Source: Streptomyces sp. Tu 3180
GTDB lineage: Bacteria > Actinomycetota > Actinomycetes > Streptomycetales > Streptomycetaceae
Length of the DNA stretch: 64,000 nucleotides
Direction: 5' to 3'
Assembly (NCBI RefSeq): GCF_009852415.1
Contig: NZ_WOXS01000002.1
Location: 4,442,001-4,506,000 of the forward strand
Shown here: positions 1 to 9,093 of the stretch, piece after piece
Layout: the number at the start of each line of letters is the position of its first letter
Numbering within the stretch: position 1 is the stretch's first letter
Notes under the pieces: model-generated
The model's database searches: none
What the model saw: the letters and a program-made list of their open reading frames with translations, nothing else
What the model was told of the DNA's origin: nothing
Made by a program: the position numbers and the translations under genes

Positions 1-2
1 TG

Positions 3-1052
3 ACCGGCGCGCTGATCACCGGCGCCGTCAACGCCGCCGTCGGCGGCGCGCTGGTGCTCGGCCTCTTCCGGCAGGACCTCACCCGCCGCGCCCGTCTGCT
101 GCTGGTGGTCACCAACACCTGCGTGCTCACCGTCCTCGCCTCGGCCGCCGTCCTCGTCGACGACTTCGAACACGCCGCCCGGCACGCCCTGTACGGCCCG
201 GACGTGCGGGTGGCGCTGCAGACCGGCGTCCAGGAGGTGGTGCTCACCGGCGGCCGGGACGGCCGGCCGCTGGACCTGTACCTCGACGGGCGGCTGCGGA
301 TCAGCGGCCGGGACGCGCCGCGGTACCACGAGGCCCTGGTGCACCCCGCGATGGCCGGGCCGCACGCCCGCGTGCTCGTCCTCGGCGGCGGCGACGGGCT
401 GGCCGCCCGCGAGGTGCTGCGCCATCCCGGCGCGCACCGGGTCGACGTCGTCGGGGTCGACGCGGGCGTGGTGCGGCTGGCCCGACGCGACCCGGCGCTG
501 TCCGCGCTGAACGGGCACGCCCTCGACGACCCCCGCGTGCGCGTGAGCGCCGAGGACGCCTTCGACTGGCTGCGCGGGGCGCCCCCGGCGGCGTACGACG
601 TGGTCGTCTCGGACCTGCCGCACCCCGGGGTCACCACCAGCACCAAGCTGTACTCGCAGGAGTTCTACGGCCTGGCCCGGCGCGTCCTGAAACCCGGCGG
701 GCGGCTCGTGGTGCACGGCGGCCCGGTGGCGTCCCGCCCCCACGACTTCTGGACGGTGGAGACGACCGTGCGCGCGGCCGGTTTCCGCACCGCCCCGTAC
801 CGCACGCGCGGCCGGCTCGCCGACGCCGCCGCCGGTCCCGGCCGCATCCCCGCGGACACCGGCCGCGCCCACCGCGACTGGGGCTTCGTCCTGGCCGCCC
901 GCACGGACCCCGAACTGCGCCTCGACCCGTCCGGGCCGCGTCCGCGCACGCTCACCGACGCCTCCCTCGCGGCGGACGCCCGGGCCGCCGCGCGCACCCG
1001 CGTGCCCGGCCTGCCGCCGTCCACGCTGGTGCACCCCCGGTACGCCCGCTGA
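3..1052 (+). CDS. Spermidine synthase-like (aminopropyltransferase fold) protein, 5' truncated by window edge
   Basis: The frame is already open at base 3, so the start lies upstream; the GTG at 54 is only the first start codon inside the window. The visible N-terminal part is hydrophobic with a further segment around 'LLLVVTNTCVLTV', which looks like the last membrane helices of a multi-pass domain. The soluble part has the SAM-type nucleotide loop 'VLVLGGGDG', an acidic strand 'VDVVGVDAG', 'YDVVVSDLPHP' and 'RVLKPGGRLVVHGG', the order found in spermidine synthases and related methyltransferase-fold proteins. Membrane-fused spermidine synthase homologues are common in actinobacteria, and many have no proven polyamine activity, so the substrate is open. 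Downstream gap is 85 bases. Confidence 0.8.
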   Translation, partial: TGALITGAVNAAVGGALVLGLFRQDLTRRARLLLVVTNTCVLTVLASAAVLVDDFEHAARHALYGPDVRVALQTGVQEVVLTGGRDGRPLDLYLDGRLRISGRDAPRYHEALVHPAMAGPHARVLVLGGGDGLAAREVLRHPGAHRVDVVGVDAGVVRLARRDPALSALNGHALDDPRVRVSAEDAFDWLRGAPPAAYDVVVSDLPHPGVTTSTKLYSQEFYGLARRVLKPGGRLVVHGGPVASRPHDFWTVETTVRAAGFRTAPYRTRGRLADAAAGPGRIPADTGRAHRDWGFVLAARTDPELRLDPSGPRPRTLTDASLAADARAAARTRVPGLPPSTLVHPRYAR

Positions 1053-1123
1053 GCCCCTGCCGCCCCGGGCACCGACGCGCCGCGACTTCGCGCCGACGGG
1101 GGTACAGCCCGGCGCCGCCTGGG

Positions 1124-1129
1124 TAGGCT
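1124..1129 (+). promoter_or_regulatory. -10 hexamer TAGGCT of a probable leaderless promoter
   Basis: TAGGCT fits the actinobacterial -10 pattern TANNNT and ends 8 bases before the ATG at 1138. No Shine-Dalgarno sequence lies between them, so transcription would begin at or next to the start codon. Confidence 0.5.
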
Positions 1130-1137
1130 CCGCAACC

Positions 1138-2049
1138 ATGGAGCACGAGGTGTTCGTTCCGGTCGAGGTGGAGCGGCTCAGGGAGGTGCTGGACGACCCC
1201 GCGAGGGTCGCCCGGGCGGTGCCCGGGCTCCAGCACGACGCCGGTGCCCCCGACCCCGTCGCCGGCCGGCTGAAGATCCGCGTCGGCGGCCACTCCGTCA
1301 CCTACCGGGGCGCCCTGCGGGTGTCCGGGCGGGACGACGGTTCCTACGCCGTCGAGGGCGACGCGGCGGAGACCCGCGGCACCGGCTCGGTGAAGCTGGC
1401 GCTGCGGCTGCGCCTGCGGGAGGCGGAGGGCGGCACCGTCCTCACCGTCGACGGCACGGCGACGGCCGACGGCCGGATCACGGACCTCCCGGCGGACGCG
1501 GTGGCCTCGGCGGTCTCCCGCCTGTGGGACCGTTTCGCGGGGAACCTGGGCACGGTGGCGGCGGATCGGGGGACGGACGCACCCGACGGCGCGGCCCCGG
1601 AACCGGCCGGCGCGGCCCCCGGCCCGGAGTCGCCGGAGCTCCTGGCGGCGGGGGACTTCGAACCACGGGCCACCGACGACTTCGAGACCACCCCGGACGC
1701 GGACGACGCCCCGCCCCCCGCGCCCCGGCCGGCGGAACCCGCCGAGCCCGCCGAGGAGCCCGCCCCGGACCTCCCCTCCGTCTTCGGCACGGAGGTCCCC
1801 CCGCCCGCCCCCGGCCCCGCCGCCGGGGAGGAGGGCGACTCCGTCGCCGAGGCGGCCCACGCCCGGCGGACGATGATCGGCCGCAGCGCCGAGGAGGTGG
1901 ACCACGCCCCGCCGCGCGGCCGGTACGCCCCCGTCCCGGCCCCCCAGACCGTCTCGCCCCGCAGCCCCCTGCGCTGGGCGGCCCCGGCGGCGGCGTTCGC
2001 GGTGGCCTCGGCCGTCGTCGTGGTCAGGGCACTGCGCAGGAGGCACTGA
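1138..2049 (+). CDS. SRPBCC (CoxG-like) domain protein with C-terminal membrane anchor
   Basis: The first ~145 residues read as an SRPBCC/CoxG fold: 'EHEVFVPVEVERLREVLDDPARVARAVPG' type opening, then alternating strands ending in a long C-terminal helix with 'AVSRLWDRFAGNL'. CoxG relatives bind hydrophobic ligands or help assemble CO-dehydrogenase-type enzymes, but no molybdenum hydroxylase genes lie nearby. Residues ~150-260 are a Pro/Ala/Glu-rich linker, and the end (~275-298) is one hydrophobic helix followed by RALRRRH, a tail anchor with the domain on the cytoplasmic side. The start is set by the TAGGCT hexamer just upstream. Cellular role unknown. Confidence 0.75.
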   Translation: MEHEVFVPVEVERLREVLDDPARVARAVPGLQHDAGAPDPVAGRLKIRVGGHSVTYRGALRVSGRDDGSYAVEGDAAETRGTGSVKLALRLRLREAEGGTVLTVDGTATADGRITDLPADAVASAVSRLWDRFAGNLGTVAADRGTDAPDGAAPEPAGAAPGPESPELLAAGDFEPRATDDFETTPDADDAPPPAPRPAEPAEPAEEPAPDLPSVFGTEVPPPAPGPAAGEEGDSVAEAAHARRTMIGRSAEEVDHAPPRGRYAPVPAPQTVSPRSPLRWAAPAAAFAVASAVVVVRALRRRH

Positions 2050-2141
2050 GCGACCGGGCGCACCCGGTGACCGGGCGACGCGGGCGCACCCGGCGGCGCG
2101 GGCCGTCCGGCCGGCGCACCCGGGCCCCCTTGATCACCCCA

Positions 2142-2147
2142 GTAGGG
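2142..2147 (+). promoter_or_regulatory. -10 hexamer TAGGGT, leaderless promoter candidate
   Basis: TAGGGT ends 7 bases before the GTG at 2155. An ATG at 2153 runs straight into TGA, so GTG is the usable start, and there is no ribosome binding site. Confidence 0.5.
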
Positions 2148-2154
2148 TCGTCAT

Positions 2155-2943
2155 GTGAGTAACGAAGACATCACGCTGACCGCGGGCGACGCGGAGGCGA
2201 CCGTCCTGCCGGGCAACGGCGGCCGGGTCGGGGGGCTGCGGCTCGGGGGCGTCGAACTGCTGCGGCAGGGGGAGCGCTACGGCTGCTTCCCGATGGTGCC
2301 CTGGTGCGGACGGATCCGCGAAGGCCGGTTCCGGGACGGCGCCACCGTGCACCGCATGCCGCTCAACGCGCCGCCGCACGCCATCCACGGCACCGCCCGC
2401 GACGCCGCCTGGCGCACCGCCCGCACGAGCGCCGACGAGGCCGTGCTCACGTACGACCTCACGGAGCCGTGGCCCTACTCGGGACGGGTCACCCAGCAGA
2501 TCGCGCTCACCGCGGACTCCCTGACGCTGACCATGAGCGTGGAGACCTACGAGTCGTCCTTCCCGGCCCAGATCGGCTGGCACCCGTGGTTCAACCGCAC
2601 CCTCGGCGGCGCGGACGTGCGCCTGGACTTCGCGCCCGCCTGGCAGGAGGAGCGCGGCGAGGACCACCTGCCCACCGGCCACCGGACCGGCCCGAAGCCG
2701 GGCCCCTGGGACGACTGCTTCGGCATGCCCGGCGGCGTCGACGTCACCCTCACCTGGCCGGGGCAGCTGGAGCTGAGGGTGACCAGCCGCGAGGAGTGGG
2801 TCGTGGTCTACGACGAGCAGCGCGAGGCCGTGTGCGTGGAGCCGCAGACCGGCCCGCCCGACGGCCTGAACACCCACCCGCGCCTGGTCACCCCGCTGGA
2901 ACCGCTGGAGGCCTCGACGACCTGGACCTGGACCCGCCTCTAA
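2155..2943 (+). CDS. Aldose 1-epimerase family protein
   Basis: A 262-residue galactose-mutarotase-fold protein. It has the early 'GGRVGGLRLGGVELL' strand region, 'MVPWCGRIREGRF' where the family carries its conserved Asn/Gly-Arg patch, 'HAIHGTARDAAW' with a catalytic-type His, 'QIGWHPWFNR' with the second conserved His, and 'VCVEPQTGPPDGLN' carrying the glutamate general base. These enzymes interconvert alpha and beta anomers of hexoses in the cytoplasm. Gene spacing to pyrE is only 10 bases, but pyrE has its own -10 like hexamer at the end of this gene. Confidence 0.85.
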   Translation: MSNEDITLTAGDAEATVLPGNGGRVGGLRLGGVELLRQGERYGCFPMVPWCGRIREGRFRDGATVHRMPLNAPPHAIHGTARDAAWRTARTSADEAVLTYDLTEPWPYSGRVTQQIALTADSLTLTMSVETYESSFPAQIGWHPWFNRTLGGADVRLDFAPAWQEERGEDHLPTGHRTGPKPGPWDDCFGMPGGVDVTLTWPGQLELRVTSREEWVVVYDEQREAVCVEPQTGPPDGLNTHPRLVTPLEPLEASTTWTWTRL

Positions 2944-2946
2944 GCT
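2941..2946 (+). promoter_or_regulatory. -10 hexamer TAAGCT before pyrE
   Basis: TAAGCT begins on the stop codon of the epimerase gene and ends 7 bases before the pyrE ATG at 2954. No clear Shine-Dalgarno sequence is present, so pyrE may be made from a leaderless transcript in addition to any read-through. Confidence 0.45.
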
Positions 2947-2953
2947 GGCTGCC

Positions 2954-3502
2954 ATGAGTGACGTACGCGGCGCGCTGCTGCAGCAGATCAAGGACAAGGC
3001 CGTGGTGCACGGCAAGGTGACCCTCTCCTCCGGTCTGGAGGCCGACTACTACGTCGACCTGCGCCGCATCACCCTCGACGGCGAGGCCGCCCCGCTGGTC
3101 GGCCAGGTGCTGCTGGACCTGACCGAGGAGCTGGACTTCGACGCGGTCGGCGGCCTGACCATGGGCGCCGACCCGGTGGCCGCCGCCATGCTGCACGCCG
3201 CCGCCGCGCGCGGCCGCAGGCTCGACGCCTTCGTGGTCCGCAAGGCCGCCAAGGCGCACGGGCTCCAGCGGCGCGTCGAGGGCCCGGCCATCGAGGGCCG
3301 CCGGGTGCTGGTCGTCGAGGACACCTCCACCACCGGCGGCTCCCCGCTCACCGCCGTCGAGGCCGTGCGCGAGGCGGGCGCCGAGGTCGTGGCCGTCGCG
3401 ACCATCGTCGACCGGGCCACCGGTGCCGCCGAGAAGATCCGGGAGGGCGCCGGGGTGCCGTACCTGTTCGCGTACTCCAAGGACGAGCTCGGTCTCGACT
3501 GA
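2954..3502 (+). CDS. pyrE: Orotate phosphoribosyltransferase
   Basis: A 182-residue enzyme joining orotate and PRPP to give orotidine 5'-monophosphate, the fifth step of pyrimidine synthesis. The type I phosphoribosyltransferase PRPP motif is explicit as 'VLVVEDTSTTGGSPL' (about residues 117-131), and the N-terminal 'HGKVTLSSGLEADYYVDLR' contains the orotate-binding stretch of the PyrE family. Length agrees with short bacterial PyrE proteins. It lies apart from the other pyr genes, as is usual in Streptomyces. Confidence 0.95.
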   Translation: MSDVRGALLQQIKDKAVVHGKVTLSSGLEADYYVDLRRITLDGEAAPLVGQVLLDLTEELDFDAVGGLTMGADPVAAAMLHAAAARGRRLDAFVVRKAAKAHGLQRRVEGPAIEGRRVLVVEDTSTTGGSPLTAVEAVREAGAEVVAVATIVDRATGAAEKIREGAGVPYLFAYSKDELGLD

Positions 3503-3672
3503 CGCTCCCGCGCGCACCGGCCCGGCAACACCCGACATAACGACTTGACCTGCGCAGTCGACCAGCCGGACAAGTCTGGGAAGATAAGGCCGACAATGAC
3601 GTCGCTTCCAAGGTTCCAGGTCAGGGCCGACAGCACGCAGCACGCCAACCCGCAACGCTAAGGAGCGGACAG

Positions 3673-4704
<1,032 letters not shown>

Positions 4705-4742
4705 GGCGCTCGCGGGCGGCGCGGGCCGTCCGCGGGCGACGA

Positions 4743-4774
4743 GGAGCCCGGCACCCGTCGCGGTGCCGGGCTCC
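4743..4774 (+). terminator. GC-rich terminator hairpin after fda
   Basis: A perfect 13-bp stem (GGAGCCCGGCACC with its complement) with a 6-base loop, and no U tract, as is usual in Streptomyces. It lies just before the -10 hexamer of the next gene. Confidence 0.7.
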
Positions 4775-4785
4775 CCGCGTTTCCG

Positions 4786-4791
4786 TATGCT
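4786..4791 (+). promoter_or_regulatory. -10 hexamer TATGCT, leaderless promoter candidate
   Basis: TATGCT ends 6 bases before the ATG at 4798. The bases between are C-rich with no ribosome binding site. It directly follows the fda terminator. Confidence 0.5.
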
Positions 4792-4797
4792 CCCCCC

Positions 4798-6279
4798 ATG
4801 CCCGACGTCCGGCTGGCCTCACCGCAGGGCAAGTGGATCCTGCTCACCACGGTGCTCGGCTCCGGCATGGTCCTGCTGGACTCGACGGTCGTCAACGTGG
4901 CCCTTCCGCGCATCGGGCGCGATCTCGACGCCGGCCTCGCGGCCCTGCAGTGGACCGTCAACGCGTACATGGTCACGCTGGCCGGGCTGATCCTGCTGGG
5001 CGGGGCGCTGGGGGACCGGTTCGGGCGGCGGAGGGTGTTCGTCGTCGGGGTGCTGTGGTTCGCCGCGGCCTCCCTGCTGTGCGGGCTCGCCCCGGACGCC
5101 GGCGTGCTGATCGCCGCCCGCGCGCTCCAGGGCGTCGGCGGCGCGCTGCTCACCCCCGGCTCGCTCGCCCTCATCCAGGCCTCCTTCCACCCCGACGACC
5201 GGGGCCGCGCGGTGGGCCTGTGGTCCGGCTTCGGCGGCATCGGCGCGGCGGTCGGGCCCTTCCTCGGCGGCTGGCTGGTGGACGGGCCGGGCTGGCGCTG
5301 GGTGTTCCTGCTCAACGTGCCCCTCGCCCTGCTGTGCGCCCCGGTCGCCGTGCGGCACGTGCCCGAGTCCGCCGGCGGGGGCGCGCACGGCCGCTTCGAC
5401 GTCCTCGGCGCCGCGCTCGGCGCGCTCGCCCTCGCCCTGGTGACGTACGCGCTGACCGGGGCCGGGGAGGACGCCCTCGTCGCCGCCGTCACCGGGGCGG
5501 CCGGTCTCGCCGCCGCCGTCGCCTTCGTGCATGTCGAGCGCAGCCGCCCGGACCCGATGATGCCGCCGGACGTCTTCGCCTCCCGCCAGTTCACGGCGGT
5601 CAACCTGGTCACCCTGTGCGTGTACGCGGCCTTCGGCGGCTTCTTCTTCCTCGCCGCGCTCCAGCTCCAGGTCGTCGTCGGCTGGTCCGCCCTCGCCGCC
5701 GGCACGGCCCTGCTGCCCACGACCGCCCTGATGCTGCTGCTCTCCGCCCGGTCGGGCGAACTCGGCGACCGCATCGGCCCGCGCATCCCGCTCACCGCCG
5801 GACCGCTGCTGTGCGCCGCCGGGATGCTGCTGATGCTGCGGGTCGGGCCCGGCGCCTCCTACGCCGCCGACGTGCTGCCCGCGCTGCTGGTGCTCGGCCT
5901 CGGCATGGTCACCCTGGTGGCCCCGCTGACCGCGACCGTCCTCGCCTCCGTCGACACCGCGCGGGCGGGTCTGGCCAGCGGCGTCAACAACGCCGCCGCC
6001 CGTGCCGCCGGCCTGGTGGCGGTGGCCGCGCTGCCGCTGCTCGCCGGGATGGGCCCGGAGGCGTACCGGCTGCCGGACGCCTTCGACGACGCGTTCCGCC
6101 GGGCGATGGTCCTGTGCGCCGGGGTGCTGGTGGCGGGCGCGGCCCTCGCCTTCGCGGCCGTGCGCCGCCCGGCACCGGACTGCCGCCGCCCCGAGTGCCG
6201 CACGCACGGCAGCGTGGCGGTGCCCCCGCTGGAGCGCGGGAGCGGGGTGCCGCGGCCGCCCGGCGAGGGGCGGCCCTGA
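4798..6279 (+). CDS. MFS drug exporter, DHA2 (14-helix) family
   Basis: A 493-residue membrane protein with about 14 hydrophobic segments. Helix 1 carries 'LLDSTVVNVALP' (motif D1 of drug/proton antiporters), then 'QWTVNAYMVTLAGLILLGGALGDRFGRRR' (motif A), and 'GFGGIGAAVGPFLGGWL' (motif C of exporters). This family exports toxic compounds or antibiotics by proton exchange. The C-terminal ~30 residues are charged and proline-rich. Its substrate cannot be told, and no regulator is adjacent. The stop codon overlaps a possible alternative ATG of the next gene. Confidence 0.85.
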   Translation: MPDVRLASPQGKWILLTTVLGSGMVLLDSTVVNVALPRIGRDLDAGLAALQWTVNAYMVTLAGLILLGGALGDRFGRRRVFVVGVLWFAAASLLCGLAPDAGVLIAARALQGVGGALLTPGSLALIQASFHPDDRGRAVGLWSGFGGIGAAVGPFLGGWLVDGPGWRWVFLLNVPLALLCAPVAVRHVPESAGGGAHGRFDVLGAALGALALALVTYALTGAGEDALVAAVTGAAGLAAAVAFVHVERSRPDPMMPPDVFASRQFTAVNLVTLCVYAAFGGFFFLAALQLQVVVGWSALAAGTALLPTTALMLLLSARSGELGDRIGPRIPLTAGPLLCAAGMLLMLRVGPGASYAADVLPALLVLGLGMVTLVAPLTATVLASVDTARAGLASGVNNAAARAAGLVAVAALPLLAGMGPEAYRLPDAFDDAFRRAMVLCAGVLVAGAALAFAAVRRPAPDCRRPECRTHGSVAVPPLERGSGVPRPPGEGRP

Positions 6280-6296
6280 TGGAGGAGACTGGACCC

Positions 6297-6710
6297 ATGT
6301 CCATTCACGAGAACCTCCTCGGGGGCCCGCCCCCGACCCACCTCCCCGACGACCCCGGGCCGCGCGAGCTGCTCGCCTCGGGCGCCTCGCCCGCCGACGC
6401 GGCGGCCCGGTACCCGACCTCCTCGCTGGCCTGGGCCCGGCTGGCCGACGAGGCGTTCGAGCGCGGCAGCGTGGTGGAGTCGTACGCGTACGCCCGTACG
6501 GGCTACCACCGCGGACTGGACGCGCTGCGCCGCAACGGCTGGAAGGGCCACGGCCCGGTGCCCTGGGAGCACGAGCCCAACCGCGGCTTCCTGCGCGCCC
6601 TGCACGCCCTCGCCCGCGCCGCGCAGGCGATCGGCGAGCAGGAGGAGTACGAGCGCTGCACCCAGTTCCTGAAGGACTCCTCGCCGACGGCGGCCCAGGT
6701 CCTGGGCTGA
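6297..6710 (+). CDS. DUF3151 family protein
   Basis: A 137-residue soluble protein with the family opening 'MSIHENLLGGPPPTHLP' and helical, tetratricopeptide-like stretches ('WARLADEAFERGSVVESYAYARTGYHRGLDALRRNGWKG' region). The start is the ATG at 6297, set 7-8 bases after GGAGGAGAC; an in-frame ATG at 6279 overlaps the exporter stop codon and would add six residues. The family is conserved in actinobacteria without an assigned function; conservation next to fda in Streptomyces suggests a housekeeping role, which is inference. Confidence 0.8.
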   Translation: MSIHENLLGGPPPTHLPDDPGPRELLASGASPADAAARYPTSSLAWARLADEAFERGSVVESYAYARTGYHRGLDALRRNGWKGHGPVPWEHEPNRGFLRALHALARAAQAIGEQEEYERCTQFLKDSSPTAAQVLG

Positions 6711-6727
6711 GCCGCGAGGGGTGCCGG

Positions 6728-6751
6728 GGCCCGCCTGTGACCAGGCGGGCC
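6728..6751 (+). terminator. Hairpin terminator after the DUF3151 gene
   Basis: A perfect 10-bp stem (GGCCCGCCTG and its complement) closes a TGAC loop between the DUF3151 gene and the kynurenine-pathway genes. Confidence 0.6.
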
Positions 6752-6858
6752 TTGCGGCGGTCGGGACGATTGCGCAGGATGCACCGTGGGGACCGGGGCC
6801 CCCGTGCCGGTAACGGCAGGGGCGGACCGCTACCCGGAGTACATATCAGGAGACAGCG

Positions 6859-7689
6859 ATGTCCCACGAGGCTCACGAGCCGGAGACCCCGCATCTCGAC
6901 TTCGAGGGCACGACCCCTTACGAGGACTACGTCAGGGCCGACGTCCTCACCCACCTCCAGCACACCCTCTCCGACGATCCCGGAGAGATGGTCTTCCTGG
7001 TCACCACCCAGGTGATGGAGCTGTGGTTCACCGTCATCGTCCACGAGTGGGAGACCGCGGCGAAGGCGCTGCGGGAGGACGACGTGCCGACCGCGATCGA
7101 CGCGCTGAAGCGCTCCGTGCGGGAACTGGAGGCGCTGAACGCCTCCTGGAAGCCGCTCGGCCAGCTCACCCCCGCGCAGTTCAACGCCTACCGCGGCGCC
7201 CTCGGCGAGGGATCCGGCTTCCAGTCGGCGATGTACCGGCGCCTGGAGTTCCTGCTCGGCGACAAGTCCGCGTCCATGCTGGTCCCGCACCGGGGCACAC
7301 CGCGGGTGTACGCCGAGCTGGAGAAGGCGCTGCACGAGCCGAGCCTGTACGACGAGGTGCTGCGGTTCCTCGCGCGGCGCGGTCACGCCGTCCCGGAGGA
7401 CGTCCTGCGGCGCGACGTGTCGCGGCGGTACGAGCCGTCGCCGGAGGTGGAGGCGGTCTGGACGGCCGTCTACTCGGGTGACGGGCGGGACGAGGTCGCC
7501 CGTCTGGGCGAGGCGCTGACCGATGTCGCCGAGCTGGTCTGGCGCTGGCGCAACGACCACCTGGTCGCCACCCGCCGCGCGATGGGCGCCAAGGCCGGCA
7601 CGGGCGGCTCCGCCGGGGTGGCCTGGCTGGAGAAGCGGGCGCAGAAGAGCGTGTTCCCCGAGCTGTGGACGGCGAGGTCCCATGTCTGA
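6859..7689 (+). CDS. kynA: Tryptophan 2,3-dioxygenase
   Basis: A 276-residue haem enzyme opening the indole ring of L-tryptophan to N-formylkynurenine. The N-terminal 'TPYEDYVRADVLTHLQHTLSDDPGEMVFLVTTQVMELWF' region is characteristic of the family, including the substrate-contacting QVMELWF helix; 'FQSAMYRRLEFLLGDK' and the late 'WRWRNDHLVATRRAMGAKAGTGGSAGVAWL' contain the axial His and the TGGS substrate loop. The ATG has AGGAGA upstream. The stop overlaps the kynureninase start by 8 bases, so the two are translationally coupled. Confidence 0.95.
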   Translation: MSHEAHEPETPHLDFEGTTPYEDYVRADVLTHLQHTLSDDPGEMVFLVTTQVMELWFTVIVHEWETAAKALREDDVPTAIDALKRSVRELEALNASWKPLGQLTPAQFNAYRGALGEGSGFQSAMYRRLEFLLGDKSASMLVPHRGTPRVYAELEKALHEPSLYDEVLRFLARRGHAVPEDVLRRDVSRRYEPSPEVEAVWTAVYSGDGRDEVARLGEALTDVAELVWRWRNDHLVATRRAMGAKAGTGGSAGVAWLEKRAQKSVFPELWTARSHV

Positions 7690-8896
7690 GCAGGCGGCGA
7701 AGGCGCAGAAGCTGGACCGGGACGACGAACTGGCCGCCAAGCGGGCGGAGTTCGTGCTCGACGACCCCGACGGCGCGGTGTACCTGGACGGCAACTCGCT
7801 GGGCGCCCTGCCCGCCGCCGTCCCCGGCCGGGTCGAGGACGTGGTCCGCCGGCAGTGGGGCGAGCTGCGCATCCGGTCCTGGACCGAGGGCGGCTGGTGG
7901 ACGGCGCCGGAGCGGATCGGCGACCGGATCGCCCGGCTGGCCGGCGCGGCGGCCGGGCAGGTCGTGGTCGGCGACTCGACCAGCGTCAACGTCTTCAAGG
8001 CACTGGTGGGGGCGGTGCGGCTGGCCCGGCTGACCGACTCCGGGCGGGACGAGATCGTGGTCGACGCGACCACGTTCCCCACCGACGGCTACATCGCCGC
8101 CTCGGCGGCCCGGATGACCGGCTGCACCCTGCGCCCGGTCCCCCCGTCCGAGGTCACGGGCGCGCTCGGCGACCGTACGGCGGCGGTGCTGCTCAACCAC
8201 GTCGACTACCGCACCGGCCGGCTGCACGACCTGCCGTCGCTCACGGCGGCCGTGCACGCGGCGGGGGCGTACGTCGTCTGGGACCTGTGCCACAGCGTGG
8301 GCGCGCTGCCGGTCGGGCTGGACGCGCACGGCGTGGACCTGGCGGTCGGCTGCACCTACAAGTACCTGAACGGCGGCCCCGGTTCACCGGCGTTCCTCTA
8401 CGTGCGCGCGGACCTCCAGGGCCGCTTCGACTCCCCGCTGCCCGGCTGGAACTCCCACGTCGAGCCCTTCGGCATGCGCCCGGACTACGAGCCGGCGGCG
8501 GGCGCGGTGCGCGGGCGGGTCGGCACCCCGGACATCCTCTCCATGCTCGCCCTGGAGGCGGCGCTGGAGGTCTGGGACGGCGTGACGATCGACGCGGTGC
8601 GCTCCAAGTCCCTCGCGCTGACGGACTTCTTCCTGGAGTGCGTCGAGGAGTACGTCCCCGAGGGCCGGGTCGAGTGCCTGACCCCCCGCGCGCACGCGGA
8701 GCGGGGCAGCCAGGTCGCCCTGCGCTGCCCGGACGCCGGGGACGTGATGGGACGGCTGATCGAGCGCGGGGTGGTCGGCGACTTCCGCCACCCGGATGTG
8801 CTCCGCTTCGGCTTCACCCCGCTGTACGTCGGATTCGCGGACGTGGAGCGTGCGGCACGGGTGCTGGCGGAGGTCCTGGCGCGACCCGGGGACTGA
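7682..8896 (+). CDS. kynU: Kynureninase
   Basis: A 404-residue PLP enzyme that splits kynurenine to anthranilate and alanine. The PLP lysine is K227 in 'GCTYKYLNGGPG', preceded by the cofactor-binding 'VVWDLCHSVGALPV', and the N-terminal 'VYLDGNSLGALP' is typical. The ATG at 7682 lies inside the end of the dioxygenase gene. Pairing of these two enzymes without a kynurenine monooxygenase or 3-hydroxyanthranilate dioxygenase suggests tryptophan degradation ends at anthranilate here. A long hairpin follows. Confidence 0.95.
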   Translation: MSEQAAKAQKLDRDDELAAKRAEFVLDDPDGAVYLDGNSLGALPAAVPGRVEDVVRRQWGELRIRSWTEGGWWTAPERIGDRIARLAGAAAGQVVVGDSTSVNVFKALVGAVRLARLTDSGRDEIVVDATTFPTDGYIAASAARMTGCTLRPVPPSEVTGALGDRTAAVLLNHVDYRTGRLHDLPSLTAAVHAAGAYVVWDLCHSVGALPVGLDAHGVDLAVGCTYKYLNGGPGSPAFLYVRADLQGRFDSPLPGWNSHVEPFGMRPDYEPAAGAVRGRVGTPDILSMLALEAALEVWDGVTIDAVRSKSLALTDFFLECVEEYVPEGRVECLTPRAHAERGSQVALRCPDAGDVMGRLIERGVVGDFRHPDVLRFGFTPLYVGFADVERAARVLAEVLARPGD

Positions 8897-8922
8897 GGTC
8901 CCGTCGCCGGACCGGTGACGTG

Positions 8923-8965
8923 CGTCCCGGCCCGCGCCGCGTTCAACGCGGCACGGGCCGGGACG
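8923..8965 (+). terminator. Long hairpin terminator after kynU
   Basis: Two 19-base arms with one mismatch (18 of 19 paired) around a TTCAA loop. It should separate the kynA-kynU unit from the hydrolase gene downstream. Confidence 0.75.
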
Positions 8966-9093
8966 CCGGCGGGGGTGTTCACCGAGCGTGATGTCCCCAT
9001 GTCCACGCCGATCATCGTCCTGATACCGTCCCGGCCAACGGCCGAATTCTTCTCTGGTCCGCCAAGTACGTTTCATCGCTGAGAGGTTGGAGC

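Noticed and set aside
3545..3590. fda promoter with TTGACC as -35 box
   Set aside because: No TANNNT-type -10 sequence occurs at 16-19 bases from it; GATAAG downstream is too far, so no promoter is called.
4819..8082. A 1087-codon open frame on the minus strand
   Set aside because: It covers several recognised + strand genes and its translation is low-complexity Arg/Gly/Pro text, a known artefact of high third-position GC.
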